Assembly (NCBI RefSeq): GCF_003011925.2 | Contig: NZ_PXXU01000007.1 | Coordinates: forward strand, 33,241-97,240 | Length of the DNA stretch: 64,000 nt | DNA from: Nitrosomonas supralitoralis | GTDB lineage: Bacteria; Pseudomonadota; Gammaproteobacteria; Burkholderiales; Nitrosomonadaceae | Direction: 5' to 3' | Shown: piece after piece, positions 10,634-20,824 of the stretch | Layout: each line of letters starts with the position of its first letter | Position numbering within the stretch: position 1 is the first letter of the stretch | Position numbers and translations under genes: made by a program | Notes under the pieces: generated by a model | Told to the model about the DNA's origin: nothing | The model's input: the letters and a program-made list of their open reading frames with translations, nothing else | Database searches by the model: none

Positions 10634-13600
10634 TTATCGCTCATACGCCAACACCGGTGCCAACCATCGCTCGGCTTCCTCTACTACCCAGGATTTCCTT
10701 TTCGCATAGTCCTCCACCTGGTCTTTACCAATTTTTCCGACAGCAAAAAATGTTGAATCAGGGTGCGCGAAATAGAAGCCAGATACTGCAGCAGTAGGAA
10801 CCATGGCAAACGATTCGGTGATGACGATGCCGGCATTTGCGGTAGCATTCAATGTCGCAAACAGCGCGCCTTTTTCAGTATGATCCGGGCACGCGGGGTA
10901 GCCAGGAGCAGGACGGATACCGCGATATTCTTCGTTGATCAGTTGCGCGTTGGTTAAAGTCTCGTCTTTTGCATAACCCCAGAATTCGCGCCGTACCCGC
11001 GCATGCATGTGTTCAGCAAACGCTTCCGCCAGACGATCTGCCAATGCTTTGAGTACAATCGCGCTATAGTCATCATTGGCATCTTCAAAAGCCTTCACTC
11101 GCTCGTCAATACCAAATCCCGCACCAACCGCAAACAGTCCAATCGTATCTTGAATACCCGTTTCCCTGGGAGCGATAAAGTCAGACAAGCATCGATTCGG
11201 TTTACCTGATGGCTTCTGGTCTTGTTGTCGCAAACAATGATAAGTCATGGCGAGCTTATTGCGTGACGGATCAGTGTAAATTTCGATGTCGTCGCCGACA
11301 GAATTGGCCGGAAACAAGCCAATTACTGCGTTCGCGCTCAACCATTTTTGTTCGATTATTTTCTTCAACATCGTTTGTGCATCGCGAAATAGCTGACTTG
11401 CTGTTTCTCCAACCACTTCGTCTTGCAGGATATCAGGATAACGTCCGGCAAGCTCCCATGCCTGAAAGAACGGCGTCCAGTCGATATACGGCACAATCTT
11501 TTCCAGCGGGTAATTATTCAGCGTACGAATACCTATCAGCTCCGGTTGATAAGACTGATAATTTACCCAATCAGTTTTAAACGCATTGGCGCGGGCTTCA
11601 GCGAGTGTTAACAGTTTCGCGGGCCCTTTCTTATTTTTGTGCTGGGTGCGCACCTTTTCGTATTCGTTTTTTATTTCTTGCACATAACTTGCCCGCAAAT
11701 CCTGTGATAGCAAATTACTGCACACACCTACTGCACGGCTGGCATCTGGCACCCAAACGGTTGGGCCTTCATAGTGCGGTGCAATTTTGACGGCCGTATG
11801 AACTCGCGACGTAGTTGCACCGCCGATCAGCAACGGAATGGTAAATCCCTCGCGCTGCATTTCCTTGGCGACATGTGCCATTTCTTCTAAAGAAGGGGTA
11901 ATCAAGCCGGATAAACCGATAATGTCGGCTTTCTCGCGCCGCGCCATATCAAGAATTTGTGCACTGGGTACCATCACACCCATATTGATCACTTCATAGT
12001 TATTGCATTGCAAAACCACGGTAACAATATTCTTGCCAATATCGTGCACATCACCTTTGACAGTAGCGATAACGATTTTTCCTTTGGGCTTATTGTCTCC
12101 CGATAATTTCTTTTCGGCTTCGATGAACGGCAATAAGTGCGCCACCGCTTGCTTCATCACGCGCGCCGATTTGACCACCTGCGGCAAAAACATCTTGCCA
12201 GCGCCAAATAAATCGCCAACCACGCCCATGCCTTCCATCAGCGGACCTTCGATCACCTGAATCGGGCGTCCGCCCTGTTTATCGATTTCTAAGCGCGCGG
12301 CTTCGGTATCTTCCACAATATAGGTGGAAATACCCCTAACCAGAGCATGTGTCAAGCGCTGCTGCAAGGGCTCATCACGCCACGCCAGATCTTCAACCTG
12401 TTCTTTTTTCTTGCCTTTAAAGTTCTCGGCGAATTCAACCAAGCGCTCGGTTGCATCCGCACGCCGGTTGAGGATGACATCCTCCACCTTTTCCAGCAGT
12501 TCTGCCGGGATATCCGAATACACCCCTAATTGACCGGCATTGACAATACCCATTGTCATACCAGCTTTGATCGCGTGATACAAAAAAGCGGTATGAATCG
12601 CTTCACGAATCGGTTCATTGCCACGGAAGGAGAACGAGACATTGGAAACTCCGCCGCTTATTTTGGCGTACGGCAGCGTTTGCTTAATGAGACGGATCGC
12701 CTCGATGAAATCGACGCCGTAGTTATTATGCTCTTCAATGCCCGTTGCAATAGCGAAAATATTCGGGTCAAAAATGATGTCTTCGGGTGGGAAACCTATC
12801 TTATCTACCAGCAAACGATAGCTACGAGTGCAAATCTCCACCTTACGCTGCAAGGTATCGGCCTGACCCTGCTCATCAAACGCCATCACAATCACTGCCG
12901 CACCATAACGACGAGCTAACTTGGCATGATGAAAAAATTCCGCTTCACCTTCTTTCATGCTGATGGAATTGATAATGGGTTTACCTTGCACGCATTTCAA
13001 ACCAGCCTCAATTACGGTCCATTTGCTGGAGTCGAGCATGATCGGCACCTTGCAGATATCCGGCTCGGCCGCCAGCAGATTCAGGAAGGTCACCATGGCT
13101 TTCTGCGAATCCAACATGGCCTCATCCATATTGATATCGATGATCTGCGCACCATTCTCCACTTGACTGCGTGCCACGTTCAACGCTTCCGCGTAATCGT
13201 CGCTGAGAATCAAACGAGCAAATGCTCGGGAGCCGGTAACATTGGTACGTTCGCCAACATTGACAAACAATGAATCATCGCCGATGTTCAGAGGTTCCAA
13301 GCCGGACAAACGCAATTTCTTCGGAATTTCGGGTACCTGGCGTGGCGCGATATCGGCAACTGCCTGCGCAATCGCTTTGATATGCGCCGGTGTGGTACCA
13401 CAGCATCCACCGACAATATTGACAAAACCAGATTCCGCAAATCCTTTGATCTGGTTCGCAGTATATTCCGGCGACTCGTCGTAGCCTGTTTCAGATAAAG
13501 GATTCGGCAGGCCGGCATTGGGATGCACGCTGGTATACACATCTGCCACACCTGCCAGCTCTTCAATATACGGACGCATCAATTCCGCACCTAGGGCGCA

Positions 13601-14380
13601 GTTGATACCAACCGATAACGGTCGGGTATGGCTGATCGAGTTCCAAAAAGCCTCCGGTGTTTGTCCTGACAATGTACGCCCGGATGCATCGGTGATGGTG
13701 ACTGAAATCATGATCGGCAATCGTATGTCATGATCGACAAAGTATTGATCGATAGCAAATAGAGCCGCTTTTGCGTTAAGTGAATCGAAAATGGTTTCAA
13801 CCAGCAGAATATCAACCCCACCGTCGACCAATCCGCGAATCGACTCAGTGTAATCAGCCACCAATTGATCGAATGTTATGCCGCGAAAACCCGGGTCGTT
13901 GACATCAGGAGAAATAGATGCGGTTTTCGTGGTAGGGCCGAGCACACCGGCAACAAAACGCGGCTTCTCCGGTGTTTTTTCTTCATACGCCTGTGCCGCT
14001 TCGCATGCCAATTTTGCCGCAGCAACATTCAACTCATACACCACATCCTGCAAGTGGTAATCAGCCATCGAAGCTGCAGTGGAATTGAACGTGTTGGTTT
14101 CGATAATATCCGCACCGGCTTCCAGATATCCGCCATGAATCGATTTGATAATATCCGGCTGAGTCAACGTCAGCAAATCATTGTTTCCTCTCAAATCATG
14201 CGGAAAATCAGCAAATCGCTGCCCGCGGAAATCTGCCTCAGAGAGTTTGAATGTCTGAATCATCGTACCCATCGCACCGTCCAGAATCAGGATGCGTTGC
14301 GCAAATAAGCTTTCCAGTAAAGTAGTGCGGGGATTTTTATTCATCGAAAAACATGTTTTAAAAGGAACTGAATTGACCAT
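10634..14380 (-). CDS. metH: Cobalamin-dependent methionine synthase
   Basis: MetH transfers the methyl group of methyltetrahydrofolate to homocysteine through cobalamin. The 1248 residues carry all four modules. The homocysteine-binding barrel (about 20-350) has zinc ligands in NCALG and GGCCGTTP. The pterin-binding barrel (about 375-640) includes GERTNVTGS. The B12 domain (about 670-900) has the cobalt-ligand motif DVHDIGKN. The reactivation domain has [15 protein letters not shown]. No cobalamin or SAM riboswitch is recognisable in the short upstream gap to the DUF3426 gene. It ends the aroQ-to-metH run. The start at MVNSV follows TGAGG; a later Met (MNKNPR) is also possible. Confidence 0.97.
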   Translation of the reverse strand: MVNSVPFKTCFSMNKNPRTTLLESLFAQRILILDGAMGTMIQTFKLSEADFRGQRFADFPHDLRGNNDLLTLTQPDIIKSIHGGYLEAGADIIETNTFNSTAASMADYHLQDVVYELNVAAAKLACEAAQAYEEKTPEKPRFVAGVLGPTTKTASISPDVNDPGFRGITFDQLVADYTESIRGLVDGGVDILLVETIFDSLNAKAALFAIDQYFVDHDIRLPIMISVTITDASGRTLSGQTPEAFWNSISHTRPLSVGINCALGAELMRPYIEELAGVADVYTSVHPNAGLPNPLSETGYDESPEYTANQIKGFAESGFVNIVGGCCGTTPAHIKAIAQAVADIAPRQVPEIPKKLRLSGLEPLNIGDDSLFVNVGERTNVTGSRAFARLILSDDYAEALNVARSQVENGAQIIDINMDEAMLDSQKAMVTFLNLLAAEPDICKVPIMLDSSKWTVIEAGLKCVQGKPIINSISMKEGEAEFFHHAKLARRYGAAVIVMAFDEQGQADTLQRKVEICTRSYRLLVDKIGFPPEDIIFDPNIFAIATGIEEHNNYGVDFIEAIRLIKQTLPYAKISGGVSNVSFSFRGNEPIREAIHTAFLYHAIKAGMTMGIVNAGQLGVYSDIPAELLEKVEDVILNRRADATERLVEFAENFKGKKKEQVEDLAWRDEPLQQRLTHALVRGISTYIVEDTEAARLEIDKQGGRPIQVIEGPLMEGMGVVGDLFGAGKMFLPQVVKSARVMKQAVAHLLPFIEAEKKLSGDNKPKGKIVIATVKGDVHDIGKNIVTVVLQCNNYEVINMGVMVPSAQILDMARREKADIIGLSGLITPSLEEMAHVAKEMQREGFTIPLLIGGATTSRVHTAVKIAPHYEGPTVWVPDASRAVGVCSNLLSQDLRASYVQEIKNEYEKVRTQHKNKKGPAKLLTLAEARANAFKTDWVNYQSYQPELIGIRTLNNYPLEKIVPYIDWTPFFQAWELAGRYPDILQDEVVGETASQLFRDAQTMLKKIIEQKWLSANAVIGLFPANSVGDDIEIYTDPSRNKLAMTYHCLRQQDQKPSGKPNRCLSDFIAPRETGIQDTIGLFAVGAGFGIDERVKAFEDANDDYSAIVLKALADRLAEAFAEHMHARVRREFWGYAKDETLTNAQLINEEYRGIRPAPGYPACPDHTEKGALFATLNATANAGIVITESFAMVPTAAVSGFYFAHPDSTFFAVGKIGKDQVEDYAKRKSWVVEEAERWLAPVLAYER

Positions 14381-14415
14381 TATACCTCAGTGCACGCCTG
14401 CTTCTGCGTCACCGA

Positions 14416-15258
14416 TCAGGGATAAAGCAACAGCAGCCGATAACCCAGTGCATCCAGCTGGTTGCTATCAAAATCCAATCGAACCTCTATCTCTTGATGT
14501 GGCTGAATAAATTGCAACGACTTGTCTGCTTCTTGCAAATAATCCTGCGCCGCGAAAACACGGCTGGCAATTAATTCTTCTCGTGCATCCAGCAATGACA
14601 ATTGCAATACGGGCCAAGCCTGTGGAAAAGACGCGTAATTATGAATAGTCGCATACATTGTGGCCACCTCGGGCTGTTGCGCAGGATTTTTCTGCAATTC
14701 GGATGATTCGATGCCGATCAGATTGATATCTTGCGAATAGGGTACTGTACACGACAAGAATTCACATAACCGCTCCAAACGAGGCCTGATTTCAGGTGCC
14801 ATCATAGTCAGTTCGGTGCGATAGCTATAGGCAATCTGACTGATCAAGAGCAACGCCAGAAATGCATTCACCGATATCCACTGCACATACGACAGCTTAT
14901 CCGGCTTCTCATCTCCAAACAGTTGATCTGATGTTTCAATTATCTCGGTTGTTTGAGTGATGTCAGCCGTTTCAGTTGTTTCTTGATTCAACTCCGAAAA
15001 AGCTTGCGGCTCGGTTACATTGTCTAAATTCTCCGGATTGATCTGTTCTTCTGTTGCAGCTTCAGGTGTGCTGAAAGTATACAGTTGAATTTGAGAAGTA
15101 TATTCAATGGACGATTCATTGACCGTAATCAGCGTGGCAAATCCATTGAATATCCGTTGGCAGTACCCACAACGTACATCGCCTCCATGCGCCTGTAATT
15201 GCGCAGCATTCACACGGAAAGTAGTACTGCAACCTGGACAAAGTGTTACAAGCGCCAT
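14416..15258 (-). CDS. DUF3426 zinc-finger membrane protein
   Basis: The N-terminal zinc ribbon (MJ0042 type) is CPGC followed by CGYC at residues 8-35. An acidic Thr/Glu-rich linker follows, then one membrane helix at about 128-150 (VNAFLALLLISQIAYSYR). The DUF3426 domain fills the C-terminus (TIHNYASFPQAWPVLQLSLLDA). This protein sits next to prmA in many betaproteobacteria. Its role is not established; the layout suggests a metal- or nucleic-acid-binding head in the cytoplasm and a periplasmic domain. It lies between prmA (upstream) and metH (36 bp downstream). Confidence 0.88.
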   Translation of the reverse strand: MALVTLCPGCSTTFRVNAAQLQAHGGDVRCGYCQRIFNGFATLITVNESSIEYTSQIQLYTFSTPEAATEEQINPENLDNVTEPQAFSELNQETTETADITQTTEIIETSDQLFGDEKPDKLSYVQWISVNAFLALLLISQIAYSYRTELTMMAPEIRPRLERLCEFLSCTVPYSQDINLIGIESSELQKNPAQQPEVATMYATIHNYASFPQAWPVLQLSLLDAREELIASRVFAAQDYLQEADKSLQFIQPHQEIEVRLDFDSNQLDALGYRLLLLYP

Positions 15259-15347
15259 AGGTTATTGCCTGTATTGAATCGTCACATTAATAATCAGTGA
15301 ACTATGTATTTACCAAGCTCAGGAGCTCGATAGAAGTGATAATTATT

Positions 15348-16265
15348 TCATCTTTTGCAGCCGGTTAACAACACCCATCCTTGCTGTTCATTGTCGCTGT
15401 GCATATCAAACCACTGTTGATATACATGTTTAACTTCTGCAGCTTGCTGGTGCAAAATTCCAGATAGTACAATGGTGCCCTGTTGCCGAACCAATTGCGC
15501 CAGAACTGGCGCCAACATGATTAAAGGATTTGCCAGAATGTTGGCAACCACAACATCCGCATACTCTTGCGGCTGCAAATACCGTGCAGCAGCCTGATGA
15601 GTTGTTGTGAAATAGAATTTTGAAGCAACACAATGATTTCTGGCTGCGTTTTCCTGACTGGCTTTAATTGCCTGGTGATCGATATCAATGCCGGTGACAT
15701 GGCTGGCACCCAGTTTTAGCGCAGCAATCGCCAATATTCCGGAGCCACAACCATAATCAATAATCTTAGTCCCTGGCCGCAAATTTTGATCCAACCAGTT
15801 CAAACACAATTGGGTCGTGGGATGACTGCCGGTACCAAATGCCAAGCCTGGATCAAGTATCAGATTAATCGCTTCAGGATCAGGTGCCTGATGCCAAGTA
15901 GGAACAATCCATAAACGCTGCGAGATTTGAATTGGATCAAATTGTGATTGGGTCAGACGCACCCAATCCTGCTCTTCAACACGCTCCAGACGGAAATTCA
16001 GTTGGCCGCTCGATGGGGCAATATTTGTCAGACTGTGCATAACTTCATCGATATTGACAGCTTGATCGAACAAGGCTGAAACCTCAGCGTTTTGCCAGAT
16101 TTCTCCGCAGGGCTCTCCGGGTTCTCCAAACAGCATTTGCTCGTCCTGGGTGTCAACCGCCGCATCATGAATGTCCACCGATAATGCGCCCTGTTCCATC
16201 AATGCATCACTCAGCAACTCGGCATTCGTTGCATCAGCTTGGATAATTAGCGTAACCCAGGACAT
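15348..16265 (-). CDS. prmA: Ribosomal protein L11 methyltransferase
   Basis: PrmA trimethylates ribosomal protein L11 with SAM. The product has an N-terminal substrate-recognition domain (MSWVTLIIQADATNAELL, then GALSVDIHDA). A Rossmann methyltransferase domain follows, with motif I as IDYGCGSGILAIAALKLGA, the acidic loop IDIDHQAI and the NxLANPL-type motif VVANILANPL. The start at MSWVTL fits family length. An earlier TTG reading overlaps the accC stop and would add 13 residues. It belongs to the accB-accC-prmA run. Confidence 0.95.
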   Translation of the reverse strand: MSWVTLIIQADATNAELLSDALMEQGALSVDIHDAAVDTQDEQMLFGEPGEPCGEIWQNAEVSALFDQAVNIDEVMHSLTNIAPSSGQLNFRLERVEEQDWVRLTQSQFDPIQISQRLWIVPTWHQAPDPEAINLILDPGLAFGTGSHPTTQLCLNWLDQNLRPGTKIIDYGCGSGILAIAALKLGASHVTGIDIDHQAIKASQENAARNHCVASKFYFTTTHQAAARYLQPQEYADVVVANILANPLIMLAPVLAQLVRQQGTIVLSGILHQQAAEVKHVYQQWFDMHSDNEQQGWVLLTGCKR

Positions 16266-16300
16266 ACTTGATATAAGAAATCTGCGATCAAATCCGCTTC

Positions 16301-17662
16301 TCAATCGATTTTAGTTTTATTATGCAATGCAAGTTTTTGTTCCAGATAATGAATTGAAACACCACCGCGCAAAAATGATGCATCATTCATCAAGTCTCTA
16401 TGCAATGGAATATTAGTTTTGATCCCGGCAACCACCATTTCAGACAACGCAATCCGCATCCGCGCAATTGCTTGCTCGCGCGTATCGCCATAGGTAATGA
16501 TTTTGCCAATCATCGAATCATAATAGGGCGGCACCATATAGTTATGATAAACATGCGAATCGACCCGCACCCCTGGGCCTCCCGGCGCATGATATTGTGT
16601 GATACGCCCGGCAGAAGGTGTCAGTTTGTATGCATCTTCCGCATTGATGCGACATTCTATGGCATGCCCCTTGAATACAATATCTTTCTGGTGCATCGGC
16701 AAAACCTTACCAGCCGCAACATTTATTTGCGCCTGTACCAGATCAATACCCGTGATCGCTTCCGTTATCGGATGTTCCACTTGTAAGCGGGTATTCATTT
16801 CAATGAAGTAAAACTCATTGTTCTCAAACAGAAACTCAAACGTACCGACGCCGCGATATTTGATCCGGCGACAGGCATCGGCACAGCGTTCACCGATTTT
16901 ATTGCGCAATTTCTCAGAGATACCAGGCGCAGGCGCTTCCTCGAGAATTTTCTGGTGGCGGCGTTGCAATGAACAATCTCTTTCGCCCAGATGAACAGCA
17001 TTTCCATGCTCATCAATCAATAACTGAAATTCGATATGGCGTGGGTTTTCCAGGAATTTTTCTGCATAAACTGTCGGATTGCCAAAAGCTGATTGCGCTT
17101 CATTGCGGGTCATGATGACTGCATTGGATAGTGCAGCTTCGGTATGCACCACTCGCATCCCACGCCCACCACCTCCACCTGCGGCTTTAAGAATAATGGG
17201 ATAGCCGATCTCCTTGGCTATCTTTCTTGTCTCATCAAGGTCTTCCGGTAGCGCACCATCCGATCCTGGAACGCACGGCACACCGGCAGTTTTCATGGCA
17301 TTTTTTGCGCTGACTTTATCGCCCATCAAACGAATTGTTTCTGATCGTGGACCAATAAATACAAATCCGCTTTTTTCTACCCGCTCGGCAAAATCCGCAT
17401 TCTCCGACAAAAATCCATAACCCGGATGAATAGCCTCCGAATCGGTCACCTCGGCGGCACTGATAATGGCAGGAATATTAAGATAGCTCAGCCCGACAGG
17501 AGCTGGACCAATGCATACTGATTCATCAGATAGCATTACGTATTTCGCCTCCGCATCGGCTTCCGAATGCACTGCCACTGTTTTGATACCCATCGCACGA
17601 CAGGCACGCTGAATCCGCAACGCTATTTCGCCGCGATTTGCAATAAGAATCTTCTCAAACAT
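16301..17662 (-). CDS. accC: Acetyl-CoA carboxylase biotin carboxylase subunit
   Basis: AccC carboxylates the biotin of AccB in the first step of fatty-acid synthesis. The 453 residues match the family. The N-terminal domain reads [14 protein letters not shown], the ATP-grasp Gly-rich loop is [14 protein letters not shown], and catalytic segments include [14 protein letters not shown] and the C-terminal [14 protein letters not shown]. It lies 2 bp downstream of accB, clearly cotranscribed and probably translationally coupled. Confidence 0.98.
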   Translation of the reverse strand: MFEKILIANRGEIALRIQRACRAMGIKTVAVHSEADAEAKYVMLSDESVCIGPAPVGLSYLNIPAIISAAEVTDSEAIHPGYGFLSENADFAERVEKSGFVFIGPRSETIRLMGDKVSAKNAMKTAGVPCVPGSDGALPEDLDETRKIAKEIGYPIILKAAGGGGGRGMRVVHTEAALSNAVIMTRNEAQSAFGNPTVYAEKFLENPRHIEFQLLIDEHGNAVHLGERDCSLQRRHQKILEEAPAPGISEKLRNKIGERCADACRRIKYRGVGTFEFLFENNEFYFIEMNTRLQVEHPITEAITGIDLVQAQINVAAGKVLPMHQKDIVFKGHAIECRINAEDAYKLTPSAGRITQYHAPGGPGVRVDSHVYHNYMVPPYYDSMIGKIITYGDTREQAIARMRIALSEMVVAGIKTNIPLHRDLMNDASFLRGGVSIHYLEQKLALHNKTKID

Positions 17663-17664
17663 AA

Positions 17665-18150
17665 TTATTGAATCACGAATAAAGGCTCACCGTACTCAAC
17701 GGGCTGCCCATTTTCTGGCAGGATCGCTTTGATCACACCATTTTTATCCGCTTCAATTTCGTTCAGCAATTTCATTGCCTCAATAATGCATAAAGTATCT
17801 CCAACCTTCACACTCTGGCCAACCTCAACAAATGGGCTGGCTCCAGGCGATGCCGATCGATAGAATGTACCAACCATCGGAGATTTGACAATATGCCCAT
17901 CCGGGACTAATTTATTATTTGAGCCTGATGCTTCATTAGATGTATTGACTTCAGAGATTGCCGCCGACACGGGTTGCGAAGCCGGGGGCATAACTGCCGC
18001 CATAGGCGGCATGAAAGCATAGTTCTGCACACCGGAACCAGATTTACTGATTCGTACTTTTTCCTCGCCTTCCGTAATTTCCAGCTCAGCAATACTCGAC
18101 TCTTCAACCAACTCAATAAGTTTCTTAAGTTTTCTTAAATCCATATCCAA
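17665..18150 (-). CDS. accB: Biotin carboxyl carrier protein of acetyl-CoA carboxylase
   Basis: AccB carries biotin between AccC and the transferase AccAD. The N-terminal helix ([23 protein letters not shown]) and a Pro/Ala/Ser-rich linker precede the biotinyl domain, whose modified Lys lies in [27 protein letters not shown] and the [13 protein letters not shown] end are standard. The 161-residue length is normal. It is followed closely by accC and preceded by aroQ. Confidence 0.97.
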   Translation of the reverse strand: MDMDLRKLKKLIELVEESSIAELEITEGEEKVRISKSGSGVQNYAFMPPMAAVMPPASQPVSAAISEVNTSNEASGSNNKLVPDGHIVKSPMVGTFYRSASPGASPFVEVGQSVKVGDTLCIIEAMKLLNEIEADKNGVIKAILPENGQPVEYGEPLFVIQ

Positions 18151-18212
18151 TCTCCCGAGATATCATCTCGCTGTAAGGAAGTTTTATAACTATTTTCAAC
18201 GGCATCAGATCA

Positions 18213-18665
18213 TCAATATGTCATCGCATATTTTAGTGCCAATTCATAACCCTTAGCACCCAAGCCACTGATAACACCAATCGCCAAATCCGAAAAATAG
18301 GAATGTTGACGAAAAGATTCACGAGAATATATATTCGACAAATGCACTTCGATAAATGGCAGTTTGACCGCAGCAATTGCATCACGCATTGCAATACTGG
18401 TGTGCGTATAGGCAGCTGGATTGATGATGATGAAGCTAGTCCCATCATTCATAGTCAGCTGTATTCTTTCAATCAACGCCGATTCCGCATTACTCTGAAA
18501 GAAATCAAGTTTAAATTCAGTGTTTTCAACTAATTCACTTAAATTTCTGTTAATATCCTGCAATGTTGCACCGCCATAAACCTCCGGCTCACGAACACCC
18601 AGCAAATTCAAATTGGGCCCATGAATAATCAAGATATTATCAACTTTAATCTTTTTTGAATCCAT
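18213..18665 (-). CDS. aroQ: Type II 3-dehydroquinate dehydratase
   Basis: AroQ catalyses the third step of the shikimate pathway. The 150-residue product shows the type II opening [21 protein letters not shown], with the catalytic Tyr in that loop. [31 protein letters not shown] and the lid/active-site His region [16 protein letters not shown] follow. It is the first gene of the run leading to accB-accC-prmA-metH, a common betaproteobacterial order. Confidence 0.96.
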   Translation of the reverse strand: MDSKKIKVDNILIIHGPNLNLLGVREPEVYGGATLQDINRNLSELVENTEFKLDFFQSNAESALIERIQLTMNDGTSFIIINPAAYTHTSIAMRDAIAAVKLPFIEVHLSNIYSRESFRQHSYFSDLAIGVISGLGAKGYELALKYAMTY

Positions 18666-18836
18666 TTGCGAATTATGTACCGTTGCAGCCAGAAAGTACA
18701 GATTTTTGACGAAATTAACCGAACTTAAGCGAAAATTGTCAGATAAATATTGAATTTGGTATTTTAGAAAAAGTTCAATTTATTGCAATAAAAAATATCT
18801 ATAAAACACAAACTATTGAATTCAACCCTTTATCAT

Positions 18837-18865
18837 TTGCCCGCAATTCTCCAACCATCTATAAT
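18837..18865 (+). promoter_or_regulatory. Sigma-70-type promoter of tRNA-Thr
   Basis: TTGCCC is separated by exactly 17 bp from a perfect TATAAT. The predicted start falls about 15 bp before the mature tRNA 5' end. Confidence 0.75.
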
Positions 18866-18886
18866 ACCTCGCTTGATTTAAGCCGG

Positions 18887-18962
<76 letters not shown>

Positions 18963-19140
18963 ATTAAATCAATAAATTACAGATATTGAATCGATAACAT
19001 CTTAACAATTTTATTGATTATCGTAAAATTAGACCCAGTTTTAATCCCAGTAAGTATCTTGGCTACAACTGGACATCTTTGGACATAATATGCTTAAAAA
19101 CACCAAGATAGATTGATTTGATCAACTAATTCTGGGCAAT

Positions 19141-19401
19141 CCAGTTAAGCAACTTTCTCCGATTTTTCTGTTTCTGCCTTACATTAAAGAATTGAATCGG
19201 AATATTGAAGGTATTCGTGATGAAAAGGTGATTAGCTGTAAATATTTCTCGGAAATACTATTACCCTTTCCCTCACTTTCGGAACAAACCAAAATCGCCA
19301 ACTTCCTCGCCGCTATCATCGACAAGATCACCCACACCAAAATTCAGCTCAATGCTTTAAAGTTGTACAAAAAAGAATTTTTACAGCAATTATTTGTTTG
19401 A
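19141..19401 (+). pseudogene. 3' fragment of a type I restriction specificity subunit (hsdS)
   Basis: The open frame encodes only the C-terminal conserved region of HsdS: LPFPSLSEQTKIANFLAAI followed by the coiled-coil KITHTKIQLNALKLYKKEFLQQLF. Family members are about 400 residues long with two target-recognition domains; here both are missing. No hsdM or hsdR is adjacent. Upstream DNA to the tRNA holds nothing recognisable. A second hsdS remnant, oppositely oriented, lies at 20189-20740. Confidence 0.8.
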
Positions 19402-19423
19402 TCATTAGATTACTGTTTAAGCT

Positions 19424-19447
19424 ATGTTTATACTTATGTGTAAACAT
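19424..19447. promoter_or_regulatory. Palindromic operator candidate upstream of mazE
   Basis: Two 10-bp arms (ATGTTTATAC and GTGTAAACAT) with one mismatch flank a TTAT centre, 20 bp before the antitoxin ATG. They overlap a TATACT hexamer that could be the -10 box. MazE-type antitoxins normally repress their own operons by binding such palindromes, so autoregulation is a reasonable inference. Confidence 0.55.
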
Positions 19448-19467
19448 TTTAATCTTGAGGTGTCGTC

Positions 19468-19722
19468 ATGGTCGAAGTGATTCTGGATATCAAACAATGG
19501 GGCAATAATCTGGGTGTGCGACTGCCCGCAGCCATTGCACGTGAAGCTCATGTGCATGCCGATCAACAGGTAAAGCTGACCGTTTCAGGTGGCCAGATCA
19601 TCATCACCCCAGTGCAGGATAAACCGCTGACGCTGGAACAACGTTTGGCGCAATTTGATCCTGCCAAGCATGGCAGTGAAGTAATGACACCTACCCAGCC
19701 CTTGGGCGCTGAGAAATGGTAG
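19468..19722 (+). CDS. mazE: MazE/AbrB-family antitoxin
   Basis: The 84-residue product has the swapped-hairpin AbrB/MazE DNA-binding domain: IKQWGNNLGVRLPAAIAREA followed by VKLTVSGGQIIITPV. An acidic, flexible C-terminal tail of toxin-binding type follows. GAGGTG stands upstream of the ATG, and a palindromic operator candidate lies before that. A MazF/PemK gene begins 8 bp downstream but is broken, so this antitoxin is now an orphan. Confidence 0.86.
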   Translation: MVEVILDIKQWGNNLGVRLPAAIAREAHVHADQQVKLTVSGGQIIITPVQDKPLTLEQRLAQFDPAKHGSEVMTPTQPLGAEKW

Positions 19723-19729
19723 CCTAGCA

Positions 19730-20135
19730 ATGGCAAAAGCAGCCAGCGCCGGTGTGTAGATACCCGAGCGCCAAAACATTATCTGGATCAACTGCAACCC
19801 GCAGGCCGAGCAGGAAATGCGCGATATTCATCCCTTTCTGGTATTCGCCAAGCATCTTTAACGATAAAACTTCGCTGGTAATCGGTTTGCCCACGACCAC
19901 CGCTGCATATAATGCCGACAATCCTTTTGCTGTTGCCATTGGTAAAACATCCAAGCGCAAGATAGAGCAAACCAGTTATGTGCTATGCCATCAACCAAAA
20001 TCATTTGATTGGCGGGCACGGAGTGCCACGCCTCATCCATTGGGCAAGCTTGGCGATAACTTGTTTGTACAGGTTTGCGAACGACTCAATCAAATCATTC
20101 AGCTTTATTGTCTACACAATCCGAGTTTGCTTTGA
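19730..20135 (+). pseudogene. mazF: Broken MazF/PemK-type endoribonuclease toxin
   Basis: MazF toxins are mRNA interferases of about 110 residues. From the ATG the frame hits a TAG after nine codons. It then continues as IPERQNIIWINCNPQAEQ and IHPFLV, the usual MazF opening. One extra T near 19844 shifts the frame: removing it joins HPFLV to SPSIFNDKTSLVIGLP, and the second frame continues NPFAVAIG, TSYVLCHQPKSFDWRAR and LFVQVCERLNQII. The coding potential is almost complete, with one nonsense change and one single-base insertion, which points to recent inactivation. Natural read-through or frameshifting is very unlikely because both lesions would have to be bypassed. Confidence 0.85.
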
Positions 20136-20188
20136 AACAATGCCTGATTGAGCAGCTTCAACGCATGAAATGCGCGGGTGCGCATTGA

Positions 20189-20740
20189 TCATAAAGCCGC
20201 ATAATTTTTTGTCTTCAAATAAAATCTGAAGAATATTCGATTAATTTCAATCGATGGCCTTAAAATCACATAGGCATGGCTATATATGCCTTTGCATGCC
20301 GAATACTCAATACCCCCTTGAAAAGAACGGAGACTAATAATAAAACCACCAATTTGAACAACTTTGTAAGTTTCAATTCTTTTTTCGGCTGCAGAAATGT
20401 TGTAATCGATCATTTTAAGGGGAACGGCACCAAGTTCCTGAGAAATTGCTAAAACAGGCAAATCAGAATTGTGATCTTTATCTGTAATGCTATCGAAAAC
20501 TTCGTTGCCGAATTTCTCTTCCCATTCCGGAAACTCTCGTTCATCCTCATCCTCATCCTTAAACCGCAGCCTCTGGCTAAGAAGCTGATGCATGACGCTT
20601 TTCTGTATTGTTTTAGTAAGTCGTGTTTTTGCGTGAGTTGAGTGATTTTTTCATCTACTGCCGTGAGGAAGTTAGCGATTTTTGGTTTGCTCTGGAATTG
20701 TCGGAATGCACAATTCCAGCGCCAGTAAATCACCGTTAGG
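20189..20740 (-). pseudogene. Frameshifted, truncated hsdS fragment
   Basis: Read on the minus strand, the fragment begins with the central conserved region of HsdS, IPTIPEQTK. A frameshift in a run of A leads to KIANFLTAVDEKITQLTQKH and LLKQYRK. A second frameshift leads to MHQLLSQRLRFKDED and the start of a second recognition domain (FPEWEEKFGNEVFDSI). It ends abruptly at NYAAL. It shares a stretch of close nucleotide identity with the plus-strand fragment at 19280-19310, so the two remnants form an inverted pair around mazEF. Confidence 0.8.
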
Positions 20741-20824
20741 CGTTGCGCCTAGAAATTGAATCCGCGCCAAAAATCAATCAAGTAAAATGATGGTCTTTAA
20801 ATCTGATGTCACGAATCATTCGCT

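Noticed and set aside
10763..14308. Many plus-strand open readings opposite metH
   Set aside because: MetH is complete with all domain motifs; these readings are shadows.
14381..14415. Possible cobalamin riboswitch upstream of metH
   Set aside because: Only 35 bp separate metH from the upstream gene, and no B12-box was seen nearby.
18963..19140. Integrase gene or attachment repeat next to tRNA-Thr
   Set aside because: No integrase-like coding and no repeat of the tRNA 3' end was found within the island.
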